This document shows, piece after piece, positions 1 through 7,791 of a stretch of 19,291 nt of DNA. A model generated the notes under the pieces. It saw only the letters and a program-made list of their open reading frames with translations. It had not been told where the DNA came from and ran no database searches. Position numbers and translations under genes: made by a program. The DNA lies in contig CAZVEE010000068.1 in assembly GCA_964625525.1 (NCBI GenBank), positions 1 through 19,291 of the forward strand, written 5' to 3'. The stretch comes from CAZVEE01 sp964625525 (GTDB lineage: Bacteria; Pseudomonadota; Alphaproteobacteria; JAJFIK01). Numbering within the stretch: the first letter of the stretch is position 1; each line of letters opens with the position of its first letter.

Positions 1-2
1 GC

Positions 3-248
3 CTCGTCGACATGACCGAGCTGCAGCAGATCTGGATCTCCAACGTGATCCCGGAAGGCCCGATCGTCCTCGCCAAGTCGCTGCCGGAGCGCGTCAAGCT
101 CGAGGTCACCGGTGTTGTGGCGTCGCTGGAGTCGATGGACCCCGAGTGCGCCTACGGCGTGATGGCGGGCGAAGTCAAAGGCCTCGCCCCGATCACCCAC
201 GACGCTTACACCTCGGTCATCGGTGCGCGCCAAGCGAAGTCCGAGTGA
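3..248 (+). CDS. phnD: PhnD, phosphonate/phosphite ABC transporter substrate-binding protein (3' end only)
   Basis: The open frame enters from the left edge (first full codon at 3) and ends at TGA 246-248, leaving the last 81 residues. The stretch around IWISNVIPEGPIVLAKSLP and the final acidic/aliphatic segment look like the C-terminal lobe of PhnD-type periplasmic binding proteins, which capture phosphonates or related phosphorus compounds and deliver them to the membrane permease. The internal ATG at 12 is not a start. The identification rests partly on the two PhnE permease genes immediately downstream on the same strand; the ATPase gene phnC is expected upstream, outside the window. The ligand cannot be decided from this fragment. 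Confidence 0.85.
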   Translation, partial: LVDMTELQQIWISNVIPEGPIVLAKSLPERVKLEVTGVVASLESMDPECAYGVMAGEVKGLAPITHDAYTSVIGARQAKSE

Positions 249-270
249 TCGTCTGACGCTCTGACATAAG

Positions 271-292
271 GGGCGGGCCTGCGGGGCCGCCC
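271..292 (+). promoter_or_regulatory. Intercistronic GC-rich hairpin between phnD and phnE1
   Basis: GGGCGG (271-276) pairs with CCGCCC (287-292); after a one-base mismatch, CC (278-279) pairs with GG (284-285). No T-run follows, so it is not a classical terminator. Stem-loops just after a binding-protein gene are known in ABC transporter operons to protect the upstream mRNA or reduce downstream expression, giving more binding protein than permease. That role here is inference. It lies 24 bases before the phnE1 ATG, where no good ribosome binding site is visible. Confidence 0.4.
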
Positions 293-315
293 TCCTCCTC
301 CGCCGGGTGCCGCCG

Positions 316-1164
316 ATGTCTCTTGCCGATCTGCAGTCCGAGATCTATGCCCACGAACGTCGTCGGCGGATCTATACCGGCTTGACGCTGGTAATCGTGG
401 TCGCCGTGCTCGTCTCCGGGTATAGCGAGGCGAACTCCATGAACTCGGGCGGGTTCCTCTCGGGCATCACCCAGTTCTTCGACTATCCTGGCGAGATCGT
501 CATCGAGGCGTGGAACGCTGGTCCGGCCTTTTTTGGTCTCTTTGTTAAATACTTTCCCGCGCTGATCGAAACCCTCAACATCGCACTGACGGCGACGCTC
601 TTGGGCGGCGCGCTCGCGATGGTGTTCGCCTTCATCTCGACCCGCAATCTCGGGGTCCCCGGATATGTGGTCGCGCCGGTGCGGCGCGTGATGGACGTGA
701 TGCGCGCCTTCCCTGAGCTGATCATCGCGCTCTTCCTGATCTTCGTCCTCGGCACCTCCCCAGTGCCGGCGATGATCGCGGTGGCCTTCCACACCGCCGG
801 AGCGCTGGGCAAACTCTTCTCCGAGGTCACCGAGAACATCGATCAGAAGCCTGTCGAAGGTCTCAAGGCAGTCGGCGCCGGCTGGACGCAGCGGATCCGC
901 TACGCCGTGATGCCGCAGGTTGCGCCCAACTTCCTCAGCTATTTCCTCCTGCGCCTCGAGATAAATGTGCGGGCCTCCGCGATCCTCGGCTTTGTCGGCG
1001 CCGGTGGCATCGGGGCCGAACTGCGCCGGACCATCGGTTGGGGCCAAGGCCAGGGCGATGACACCGCGGCGCTCTTCATCCTCCTGTTTCTGTCGATCGT
1101 GGTGATCGACCAGATCTCGTCCTTCCTGCGCGCCCGGCTTACTGGAGGCGAGGTTCGGACATGA
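316..1164 (+). CDS. phnE: PhnE1, phosphonate ABC transporter permease
   Basis: A 282-residue inner-membrane permease of the binding-protein-dependent (MetI-like) fold. It has an N-terminal membrane segment at about 15-35, then a core with further hydrophobic segments and the cytoplasmic EAA-type loop that contacts the ATPase (EVTENIDQKPVEGLKAVGAG, about 169-188). The following FVGAGGIGAELRRTIGWGQG is characteristic of PhnE. The ATG at 316 (MSLADLQ) is preferred; a GTG at 307 in the same frame would add three residues. Neither has a strong Shine-Dalgarno. It overlaps phnE2 by the four bases ATGA (1161-1164), so the two permease subunits are probably translationally coupled and pair as a heterodimer. 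Confidence 0.93.
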   Translation: MSLADLQSEIYAHERRRRIYTGLTLVIVVAVLVSGYSEANSMNSGGFLSGITQFFDYPGEIVIEAWNAGPAFFGLFVKYFPALIETLNIALTATLLGGALAMVFAFISTRNLGVPGYVVAPVRRVMDVMRAFPELIIALFLIFVLGTSPVPAMIAVAFHTAGALGKLFSEVTENIDQKPVEGLKAVGAGWTQRIRYAVMPQVAPNFLSYFLLRLEINVRASAILGFVGAGGIGAELRRTIGWGQGQGDDTAALFILLFLSIVVIDQISSFLRARLTGGEVRT

Positions 1165-2762
1165 CCCAAGCAACGCAGGACATCGCGATCGGGGGGGCCG
1201 CCTTGCGGGAGGAGGCGTGGCGCCAGGTGCGGAACCGCAGCTGGCTCACCTTTGCGGTGCTCGCGGCGATCCTGGGCTATCTTGCCTATGCCTGGGTTGC
1301 CTTCGGCGTCGGGGGCCTGATCGAGAATGCGCGACCCGAGCGCGCCGTCCTGCTCGGCGTCGACTCGGTCAAGCACAAGGTTCATGTCGAGCAGAACCTC
1401 CGCCGTGGCGATTTCACCGTGTCGGTGGAGGGCGAGCGCAACGCCACCTATGACACGCCGCCCGCCTGGGTCCGACGCACCGGGGACGGCGCCGAGATTG
1501 ATCTTGGCGACGGCTTTTCGGCGGTTATCACGGGACCCACCGTGGCTCTTACGGTCCCGGACTACGGCACGATCACAGCGACCGCGCATCGGGCCGGTAT
1601 TGAGACCCAGCTGCCTGACGGGACCATTGTCAACGCGCTGATCGACGGCCGCCCGACCACGAGCCTCACCGACGGCACCGTTATCTTCAAGCGCGACGAC
1701 GGGATATTCGAGACGATCACGCCCCAGGGTGAGAGCATCGTGCACCCCGAGGGGATCCGCCTCGAAGAGATGTTGCCCGCAGATCTCGCCCCCGACTGGG
1801 CCAGCGTCCGTGAGGTGAAGTTCGACGCCCGACCCTTGATCTCCAAACGCGTGCAGATCACCCGCTCAAAGATAGAGGTGCACCGCTATTTCTGGGGCTG
1901 GGAGAATTTTTGGTTCCCGTTCGACAGCGAGCTCAACACCCTGAGCTTTTGGGAGCTGGTGGGCTATGCAATCGACACACCCCCAGCCGACCCCTCGGAG
2001 GCGCCGCAGCAGACGCAAGGCGGGTTGCGCACCGGGCTCGGACCTTCGGCCACGGGCAGCGGCGAGACGTCGGTCGACGGCCGGCTGCACCCGACGATGT
2101 CGAATTTCGCATACATCTTTAACACCTTCTGGACCAATCCTGAATGGCAACACGGGCATGTCTTCGTCGCACTGCTCGAGACCATCATGATGGCAGTCCT
2201 GGGAACGATCACCGCAGTCCTCCTCGGCTTGCCGCTCGCCTTCATCGCCGCTGCAAACTTTACGCCCTCGATGGTCGCGCGGTTCTTCGTGCGACGGCTG
2301 TTCGACTTCGTTCGCGGGATCGACAATCTGATCTGGTCGCTCATCTTCATCCGCGCCTTCGGTCTGGGACCGCTCACCGGAGCCCTGGCCATTGCGATCA
2401 CCGATATGGGCACACTCGGCAAGCTTTTCTCCGAAGCGCTTGAAAACGTTGACAACAAACAGATCGAGGGCGTGCGCGCCACCGGGGCGAACCAGCTCCA
2501 AAGATACCGCTACGGGGTGATCCCGCAGATCCTCCCGGTCTTCATCTCTCAGACGCTGTATTATCTGGAATCGAACACCCGCTCCGCGACGGTCATCGGC
2601 GCGCTCGGCGCAGGCGGCATCGGGCTTGTGCTGGTCGAGACCATGCGCACCGCCCGCGATTGGGAGAACACGCTCTACATCATTTCGCTGACGATCATCG
2701 TCGTGGTGATGATGGACCAGCTCTCCGGCTGGCTCCGCCGGCGCCTTATCCAGGGCAGCTGA
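1161..2762 (+). CDS. phnE: PhnE2, phosphonate ABC transporter permease with large periplasmic insertion
   Basis: 533 residues, about 240-250 longer than a minimal PhnE. Residues 28-50 form one membrane segment. Residues about 55-310 form a hydrophilic, beta-rich region with many DG turns (for example 152-190), followed by a Pro/Gln/Gly/Ser/Thr-rich linker (about 272-306). Residues about 330-533 are the permease core, with the EAA loop (EALENVDNKQIEGVRATGAN, 425-444) and the PhnE signature ALGAGGIGLVLVETMRTARDW (481-501). An inserted N-terminal region is known in PhnE2 proteins of some Alphaproteobacteria; its function is not established and it may contact PhnD. The start is set by the ATGA overlap with phnE1. 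Both halves share one frame, and I see no frameshift or fusion scar. Confidence 0.92.
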   Translation: MTQATQDIAIGGAALREEAWRQVRNRSWLTFAVLAAILGYLAYAWVAFGVGGLIENARPERAVLLGVDSVKHKVHVEQNLRRGDFTVSVEGERNATYDTPPAWVRRTGDGAEIDLGDGFSAVITGPTVALTVPDYGTITATAHRAGIETQLPDGTIVNALIDGRPTTSLTDGTVIFKRDDGIFETITPQGESIVHPEGIRLEEMLPADLAPDWASVREVKFDARPLISKRVQITRSKIEVHRYFWGWENFWFPFDSELNTLSFWELVGYAIDTPPADPSEAPQQTQGGLRTGLGPSATGSGETSVDGRLHPTMSNFAYIFNTFWTNPEWQHGHVFVALLETIMMAVLGTITAVLLGLPLAFIAAANFTPSMVARFFVRRLFDFVRGIDNLIWSLIFIRAFGLGPLTGALAIAITDMGTLGKLFSEALENVDNKQIEGVRATGANQLQRYRYGVIPQILPVFISQTLYYLESNTRSATVIGALGAGGIGLVLVETMRTARDWENTLYIISLTIIVVVMMDQLSGWLRRRLIQGS

Positions 2763-2768
2763 GCCAAG

Positions 2769-3392
2769 GTGGCGCGGTTCGGGATCGAGCCGGAAGTTCA
2801 GCAGGGCTGTTCGGTCGAAAACAGCACACTCGGTCCCTATACCCAACTTTGTGAGGGAACGCGGCTGCTGAACTCCAGCTTCGGCGCTTATTCGTATGCT
2901 GAGCGTTTCTGCGATATCGCGAATGCAGAGGTGGGCAGGTTCGTCAACATTGCGAGCTTTGTCCGGATCGGGGCGACGGACCATCCGATGCACCTCGCCT
3001 GCCAGCACCATATGCTCTACCGCTCGGCCAGCTATTGGGATGACGCAGCGGACGACGCGGAGTTTTTCGAGGCGCGCGCGGCGCGACGTACGGTGATCGG
3101 CCATGATGTCTGGATCGGCCATATGGCGATGATCAAGCCGGCGGTGACCATCGGCCATGGGGCGGTTGTCGCGATGGGCTCGGTGGTGACGAAGGATGTC
3201 CCACCCTATCGCATCGTCGGCGGCAATCCGGCCCGCCCGATCCGCGACCGCCACACGCCAGAAATCGCCGAGCGCCTAATCGCCCTTGCCTGGTGGGAAT
3301 GGGACCACAACCGCCTGCGCAGGGCCCTCGACGACCTCCGGCGGCTACCAGCGGCGGAGTTTCTCGCCCGCCATGAGCCGTCGAGCAATTGA
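2769..3392 (+). CDS. Phosphonate-associated hexapeptide-repeat acetyltransferase (left-handed beta-helix)
   Basis: 207 residues. Repeated hexapeptide turns, such as CSVENSTLGPYTQLCEG (14-30) and VIGHDVWIGHMAMIKPAVTIGHGAVVAMGSVV (109-140), build a left-handed beta-helix typical of trimeric acyl-CoA transferases. GGNPARPIRDR (151-161) is the usual exit motif of the xenobiotic/sugar acetyltransferase class. The loop ATDHPMHLACQHH (69-81) carries the likely catalytic histidine. A hexapeptide transferase of about this length is repeatedly found in phn operons (TIGR03308-type), with unknown substrate; acetylation of an aminophosphonate or of a pathway intermediate is a guess. The start is GTG at 2769, six bases after the phnE2 stop, so it belongs to the same transcript. 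No C-P lyase genes follow: the next gene is convergent purL. Confidence 0.85.
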   Translation: MARFGIEPEVQQGCSVENSTLGPYTQLCEGTRLLNSSFGAYSYAERFCDIANAEVGRFVNIASFVRIGATDHPMHLACQHHMLYRSASYWDDAADDAEFFEARAARRTVIGHDVWIGHMAMIKPAVTIGHGAVVAMGSVVTKDVPPYRIVGGNPARPIRDRHTPEIAERLIALAWWEWDHNRLRRALDDLRRLPAAEFLARHEPSSN

Positions 3393-3495
3393 CACTGCCG
3401 CGCTGTCCGTCGAGCCCAGCCGCCTCGGTCGCGTTCCTCTCCTTGATCGGTCGAAACCGCGGCCCGGTCTTGCTAAATGCTGGTCTTGCGCCTTT

Positions 3496-3535
3496 GCCGG
3501 GTCCCCCGGCGGCGTGCGCCACGGACCCCGCGCAC
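3496..3535. terminator. Two adjacent GC hairpins between the convergent phn operon and purL
   Basis: GCCGGG (3496-3501) pairs with CCCGGC (3505-3510) across a three-base loop, and GTGCGC (3514-3519) pairs with GCGCAC (3530-3535). They sit between the acetyltransferase stop (3392) and the purL stop (3538), where transcripts from both sides should end. Neither strand shows a U-tract after the stems, so termination is only suggested. Confidence 0.3.
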
Positions 3536-3537
3536 CC

Positions 3538-5730
3538 TCAGCCGCCGTCAGCTCGAAGCTCGCCCATGAGCCGCGGCAGCGCCTCCTCCGTGGCCGCGCG
3601 CAGCTCTGTGAGCCCGACCACCGACCCGCCCATGCGGATCTGCGCGCCCCCCATCTCGCCGATGCGCCGCGCCGGGACCCCGGCGATGCGCGCCGCATCA
3701 AGGATGCCCGGAACCATGCCCTCCGCCGTCGCGACGACATAGCACCCCTGATCCTCACCGAAGAACCATGCCGCGGCCGAGAGGTCCTCCCGCGGATCGA
3801 GCGCGACCCCTTGCCCGCTCGCCAGCGCCATTTCCGCAGCTGCGACCGCGAGCCCGCCATCGGAGAGGTCGTGCGCCGCGGTGATCAGGCCCTCAGCCTT
3901 TAGCTGCCGAACCAACTCGCCCGCCCGGCGCTCGGCCGCGAGATCGACGGGCGGTGGCGCGCCATCGTCGCGGCCCCAGAACTCATAAAGAAGCGCCGAT
4001 TGCCCCAGATGGCCGATCACCGAGCCCAGCAACACGAGTGCATCCCCTGCCGCTGGGGCCATCGGGATCACTGCATCGAGAGTGGGCAGAAGCCCGACCG
4101 CACCGATCGTCGGCGTGGGTAAGATCGCACGCCCTTCGGTTTCATTGTAGAGCGAGACGTTTCCCGAGACGACCGGCATGTCGAGTACGGCGCAGGCCTC
4201 GCCGATGCCACGGATGCACCCCACAAGCTGGCCCATGATCTCAGGGCGCTCCGGGTTGCCGAAATTGAGATTGTCCGTCACGGCGAGCGGCCGTGCACCG
4301 GTCGCCGAGAGGTTGCGATAAGCCTCGGCCACCGCCTGCCGCCCGCCCATCACCGGGTCCGCCTTGCAATAGCGCGGCGTCACATCGGCTGTGAGGGCAA
4401 GCGCCTTCTGCGTCCCATGCACCCGGACGACCGCGGCGTCGGAGCCGGGCCGGACCACCGTGTCGGCCATGACCATATGGTCGTATTGCTCCCAAACCCA
4501 CGCCCGAGAGCAGAGATTGGGGCTGGACATCAGGCGCATCAACGCCTCGGCCGGGTCGATCTCGGGCACCTCGCCCAACGGCGCGGGCGCCGGGGTCTCG
4601 ACCCAGGGCCGGTCATAAAGCGGCGCCGCGCCGGACAGCGCCTTCAACGGCAACTCGGCCTTTACCGCGCCCGCGTGCTGGACGACGAACCGATCCTGTG
4701 GGGTTGTATGTCCCACAACAGCGAAATCGAGGTCCCATTTCTCGAAGATCGCACGCGCCGCAGCCTCCTTCTCGGGCCGCAACACCATCAGCATCCGCTC
4801 CTGGCTCTCCGAGAGCATCATCTCATAGGCGGACATCGCCGTCTCGCGGCAGGGCACGGCGTCGAGCTCGAGCGTGACCCCGAGGCCGCCCTTGTCGCCC
4901 ATCTCCACGGCAGAGCAGGTGAGCCCGGCAGCTCCCATATCCTGGATCGAGATCACGGCGCCCGTCGCCATCAACTCCAGGCAGGCCTCGAGCAGGCACT
5001 TCTCCTTGAAGGGGTCTCCAACCTGTACCGTGGGGCGCTTTTCCTCAGTGTCCGCGCCGAACTCGGCCGAAGCCATGGTCGCACCGCCCACACCGTCGCG
5101 GCCGGTTTTGGCACCGAGATAAACCACAGGCATGCCGACGCCGGAGGCAGCGGAGTAGAAGATCTTATCCGCATCGGCGATCCCGACCGCCATGGCGTTC
5201 ACCAAGCAGTTGCCGTTATAGGCCGGGTGGAACCGCAGCTCACCGCCCACGGTCGGCACGCCGAAGGCGTTGCCGTAGCCGCCGATCCCGGCCACCACCC
5301 CCGACAGGAGCCGCCGGGTCCGCGGATTGTCCGGTGCGCCGAAGGACAGGGCGTTCAGACAGGCCACGGGGCGCGCGCCCATGGTGAAGACATCGCGCAG
5401 GATCCCGCCAACCCCGGTCGCAGCGCCCTGATAGGGCTCGATGAAGGACGGGTGATTGTGGCTTTCCATCTTGAAGACGACCGCCTGGCCGTCGCCGATA
5501 TCCACGACACCCGCGTTCTCGCCCGGCCCCTGGATCACCTGCGGACCGGTCGTGGGCAGGGTTTTGAGCCAGACGCGGGAGGACTTGTAAGAGCAGTGCT
5601 CGGACCACATGACGGAAAAGATGCCCAATTCCGTCAGGTTCGGCGCCCGGTTCAGACGGCGCACGATGTGCTGATATTCCTCATCCGTCAGCTTGTGCTC
5701 GGCGATGATCTCTGGCGTTATCTCGGTCAC
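3538..5730 (-). CDS. purL: PurL, phosphoribosylformylglycinamidine (FGAM) synthase large subunit
   Basis: 730 residues, the usual length of the short ('small PurL') type that works with separate PurS and PurQ. It converts FGAR to FGAM using ATP and ammonia delivered by PurQ. Visible signatures are the N-terminal FSVMWSEHCSYKSS with the conserved His at 45, the ATP/metal-binding MESHNHPSFIEPYQGAATGVGG (88-109), GDPFKEKCLLEACLEL and ISIQDMGAAGLTCSAVEM in the first half, and NLNFGNPE plus AHDLSDGGLAVA in the second, reflecting the duplicated AIRS-like fold. The start is GTG at 5730, with AAGGA overlapping the purQ stop as ribosome binding site. It is the last gene of the operon. In many Alphaproteobacteria purL is followed by bolA and a monothiol glutaredoxin; here it meets the phn operon. 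Confidence 0.97.
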   Translation of the reverse strand: MTEITPEIIAEHKLTDEEYQHIVRRLNRAPNLTELGIFSVMWSEHCSYKSSRVWLKTLPTTGPQVIQGPGENAGVVDIGDGQAVVFKMESHNHPSFIEPYQGAATGVGGILRDVFTMGARPVACLNALSFGAPDNPRTRRLLSGVVAGIGGYGNAFGVPTVGGELRFHPAYNGNCLVNAMAVGIADADKIFYSAASGVGMPVVYLGAKTGRDGVGGATMASAEFGADTEEKRPTVQVGDPFKEKCLLEACLELMATGAVISIQDMGAAGLTCSAVEMGDKGGLGVTLELDAVPCRETAMSAYEMMLSESQERMLMVLRPEKEAAARAIFEKWDLDFAVVGHTTPQDRFVVQHAGAVKAELPLKALSGAAPLYDRPWVETPAPAPLGEVPEIDPAEALMRLMSSPNLCSRAWVWEQYDHMVMADTVVRPGSDAAVVRVHGTQKALALTADVTPRYCKADPVMGGRQAVAEAYRNLSATGARPLAVTDNLNFGNPERPEIMGQLVGCIRGIGEACAVLDMPVVSGNVSLYNETEGRAILPTPTIGAVGLLPTLDAVIPMAPAAGDALVLLGSVIGHLGQSALLYEFWGRDDGAPPPVDLAAERRAGELVRQLKAEGLITAAHDLSDGGLAVAAAEMALASGQGVALDPREDLSAAAWFFGEDQGCYVVATAEGMVPGILDAARIAGVPARRIGEMGGAQIRMGGSVVGLTELRAATEEALPRLMGELRADGG

Positions 5731-5741
5731 CGGGAAATCCT

Positions 5742-6419
5742 TCAGGCTACGGAGTGAAGAATGCTTTCAAAGAGCGCGCGCCCATCTGTCAGGCCGCCGT
5801 CATGGCGTCCCAGCATGGGGTCGGCGGCACGCTCCGGGTGGGGCATCAGGCCCATGATGCGGCCTGTTTCATCGATGATGCCGGCAATGTCTCCGGCCGA
5901 GCCGTTGGGATTATCCGCATAGCGCAGGACGACACGGCCTTCGCCCTCAAGCCGCTCCAGGGTCGCGGCGTCGGCGCGGTAATTGCCGTCGTGATGGGCG
6001 ATGGGGATACGGATCTCCTGACCCTGGGTGTAGCGCCGCGTGAACAGGGTATCCGCGTTGTCCACGCGTAGCCCGACCGTGCGCGACAGGAATGTGAGCC
6101 CCGCATTGCGCATGAGCACGCCGGGCAGCAATCGCGCCTCAGTCAGCATTTGAAAACCATTACAGATGCCCAGAACCGGGGTGCCGGCGGCGGCCCGCGC
6201 GCGCACGGCCGTCATAATAGGGCTGTGCACGGCAATGGCGCCGCAGCGCAGATAATCGCCATAGGAAAAGCCGCCCGGCAGCACGATGAGATCGAGCGGC
6301 GGCAGCTCCGTGTCGGCGTGCCAGATCATGGCGGGCGCGTGGCCGCTCACCTGCTCCAGCGTCACCGCCACGTCCCGGTCACAGTTCGAGGCCGGAAAAA
6401 CGATCACGCCCGCCTTCAT
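5742..6419 (-). CDS. purQ: PurQ, FGAM synthase glutaminase subunit
   Basis: 225 residues, a class I glutamine amidotransferase that releases ammonia from glutamine and passes it to PurL. The nucleophile is Cys86 in GICNGFQMLTEA; His194 and Glu196 in LMPHPERA complete the catalytic triad. The N-terminus MKAGVIVFPASNCDRD and the segment LPGGFSYGDYLRCGAIA (47-63) are diagnostic of PurQ. The ATG lies three bases after the purS stop, with GGAG inside the end of purS as ribosome binding site. The stop TGA overlaps the Shine-Dalgarno of purL 11 bases before its GTG. Coupled translation of the three complex subunits is likely. No anomalies. Confidence 0.97.
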   Translation of the reverse strand: MKAGVIVFPASNCDRDVAVTLEQVSGHAPAMIWHADTELPPLDLIVLPGGFSYGDYLRCGAIAVHSPIMTAVRARAAAGTPVLGICNGFQMLTEARLLPGVLMRNAGLTFLSRTVGLRVDNADTLFTRRYTQGQEIRIPIAHHDGNYRADAATLERLEGEGRVVLRYADNPNGSAGDIAGIIDETGRIMGLMPHPERAADPMLGRHDGGLTDGRALFESILHSVA

Positions 6420-6422
6420 GGC

Positions 6423-6665
6423 TCACTCCTCCAGATCGATGCGGTAATTCTCGATGACTGTGTTGGCCAGGAGCTGTTCGCACATGGCTTCCACGGCGGT
6501 GCGGGCCTTTTCGGGATCCGGTTCCGCCAGATCAAGCTCCACGACCTTGCCCTTGCGCACCTCACCGACACCGGCAAAACCGAGTGTGGTAAGGGCTTGC
6601 CCAATGGCCTTGCCTTCCGGGTCCAGAACGCCGTGCTTCAGAGTGATGTGAACGCGTGCCTTCAT
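6423..6665 (-). CDS. purS: PurS, FGAM synthase small subunit
   Basis: 80 residues, matching the family length. PurS is a small alpha/beta protein that dimerises and bridges PurL and PurQ, helping form the ammonia channel. The start MKARVHITLKHGVLDPEGKAI and the central ALTTLGFAGVGEVRKGKVVELDL are typical. The same frame is open further upstream to 6857, but the ATG at 6665 is the true start: homology begins there and it overlaps the purC stop as ATGA (6662-6665), indicating translational coupling. Confidence 0.96.
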   Translation of the reverse strand: MKARVHITLKHGVLDPEGKAIGQALTTLGFAGVGEVRKGKVVELDLAEPDPEKARTAVEAMCEQLLANTVIENYRIDLEE

Positions 6666-7468
6666 TGTTCCTGCTCGGATAATTGGGTCTCGGGCGGGCT
6701 GGAAGAAACGAGCGTCGGCCCGCCGGTGCTGGTGATATTGGCGGTCTCGTTCAACAGGCCAAGGCGCCGGGCGACTTCCTGATAGGCTTCGGTGAGGCCG
6801 CCGAGGTCGCGCCGGAAACGGTCCTTGTCGAGCTTTTCGTTCGTGGTCATGTCCCACAGCCGGCAGGAGTCCGGACTGATTTCATCGGCGAGAATGATAC
6901 GCATCATGTCGCCCTCAAAAATGCGGCCGAACTCGATCTTGAAATCCACCAGACGGATTTTCACGCCCATGAAGAGGCCGACGAGAAAGTCGTTGATTCT
7001 CAAGGACAGCGCCATCATGTCGTCAATGTCCTGAGGGCTGGCCCAGCCGAATGCGGTGATGTGTTCCTCTGACACCAGCGGATCGCCCAGCTCGTCGTTC
7101 TTGTAATAGAACTCGATGATGGAGCGGGGGAGCGGCGTGCCTTCTTCAAGGCCCAGGCGCTTGGACAGCGAGCCTGCCGCCACATTGCGCACCACCACTT
7201 CCACGGGGATGATTTCGACGGCGCGGATGAGTTGCTCGCGCATATTCAGTCGACGGATGAAATGCGTGGGCACGCCGATATGGTTGAGCTGGCCCATAAT
7301 GTATTCGGAGATGCGATTGTTCAGCACGCCCTTGCCGTCAATGACAGCGTGTTTTTCGTTGTTGTAGGCGGTTGCGTCATCCTTGAAATGCGCCACAAGC
7401 GTCCCGGGCTCTGGGCCCTCATAGAGGATCTTGGCCTTACCCTCATAAATCATGCGGCGACGGGTCAT
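6662..7468 (-). CDS. purC: PurC, phosphoribosylaminoimidazole-succinocarboxamide (SAICAR) synthase
   Basis: 268 residues. It joins aspartate to CAIR with ATP, giving SAICAR. Recognisable motifs are YEGKAKILYEGPEPGTL near the N-terminus with the ATP-binding lysines, the central block HFIRRLNMREQLIRAVEIIPVEVVVRNVAAGS, the substrate-binding SEEHITAFGWASPQDID, and DFKIEFGR followed by LADEISPDSCRLWD. The ATG at 7468 is chosen because homology starts at MTRRRMIYEGKAK and GGAGA precedes it by about eight bases; the frame stays open to 7720 without similarity. After EVARRLGLLNE there is an extra tail of about 20 residues rich in Ser/Thr/Pro/Glu, beyond the usual end. First gene of the purine operon, divergent from the ATPase-inhibitor gene. 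Confidence 0.96.
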   Translation of the reverse strand: MTRRRMIYEGKAKILYEGPEPGTLVAHFKDDATAYNNEKHAVIDGKGVLNNRISEYIMGQLNHIGVPTHFIRRLNMREQLIRAVEIIPVEVVVRNVAAGSLSKRLGLEEGTPLPRSIIEFYYKNDELGDPLVSEEHITAFGWASPQDIDDMMALSLRINDFLVGLFMGVKIRLVDFKIEFGRIFEGDMMRIILADEISPDSCRLWDMTTNEKLDKDRFRRDLGGLTEAYQEVARRLGLLNETANITSTGGPTLVSSSPPETQLSEQEQ

Positions 7469-7791
7469 GAAACGTTCTCCACTGGATGGGGGCAGGGGCC
7501 CGGCCGGGGAGGCCATGAGGGCGATGCCCGCCTCAGACGCCGGCCCGCGGAAGGAGGTTCCGCTCTGACCGTGTGTCTCCATATAAGGCAAGCGGAGCGG
7601 TTGCGCACCTCTCATGCGCCCGCAGAGTAGCGAAATGCCGGGCCCGCACAACCGGACCCGGCAGATCCTGGCGGATTTGCGCCGGTTCGGTTGCATTCGC
7701 GGCAGGCTGGCCTTAATCACGGGCCAGTATCAGGGTTAGGATTTGAGCCTCAGCGGGCCGAATCGAACGCGCGGCTTCAGGGAGAGCAAGG
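7469..7791. other. 323-bp divergent intergenic region, purC / DUF1476
   Basis: No convincing gene is present; open frames here lack recognisable protein character. It should hold the promoters of purC (-) and the DUF1476 gene (+). It contains an inverted repeat, TGCCGGG (7636-7642) and CCCGGCA (7657-7663) with a 14-base loop, which overlaps a possible purC promoter. I recognised no riboswitch; PurR boxes are not obvious. Confidence 0.6.
7624..7651 (-). promoter_or_regulatory. Possible sigma-70 promoter for the purine operon
   Basis: Read on the minus strand: TTGTGC (7651-7646), a 16-base spacer, then TACTCT (7629-7624). Matches to the consensus are partial. It would give a leader of about 150 bases before the purC ATG. 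The 28-bp inverted repeat 7636-7663 covers its -35 element, so a repressor could act here. Weak evidence. Confidence 0.22.

Noticed and set aside
217..1173. Minus-strand open frame (318 codons) opposite phnE1
   Set aside because: Antisense to a permease with clear EAA loop and PhnE signature; no protein character of its own.
1866..3254. Long minus-strand open frame (462 codons) opposite phnE2 and the transferase
   Set aside because: Its translation is rich in His, Arg and Asp with no domain, and it lies antisense to two clearly homologous genes; long antisense frames are expected at this GC content.
4417..5757. Plus-strand open frame (446 codons) opposite purL
   Set aside because: Entirely antisense to purL, low-complexity composition and no recognisable family.
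6666..6857. Upstream extension of purS in frame
   Set aside because: The extra residues lie inside purC, have no PurS similarity, and the ATGA overlap gives a better start at 6665.
7469..7791. purC leader considered as a purine riboswitch or tRNA-containing region
   Set aside because: No purine-riboswitch core or cloverleaf could be drawn; only a short inverted repeat and weak promoter-like hexamers are seen.
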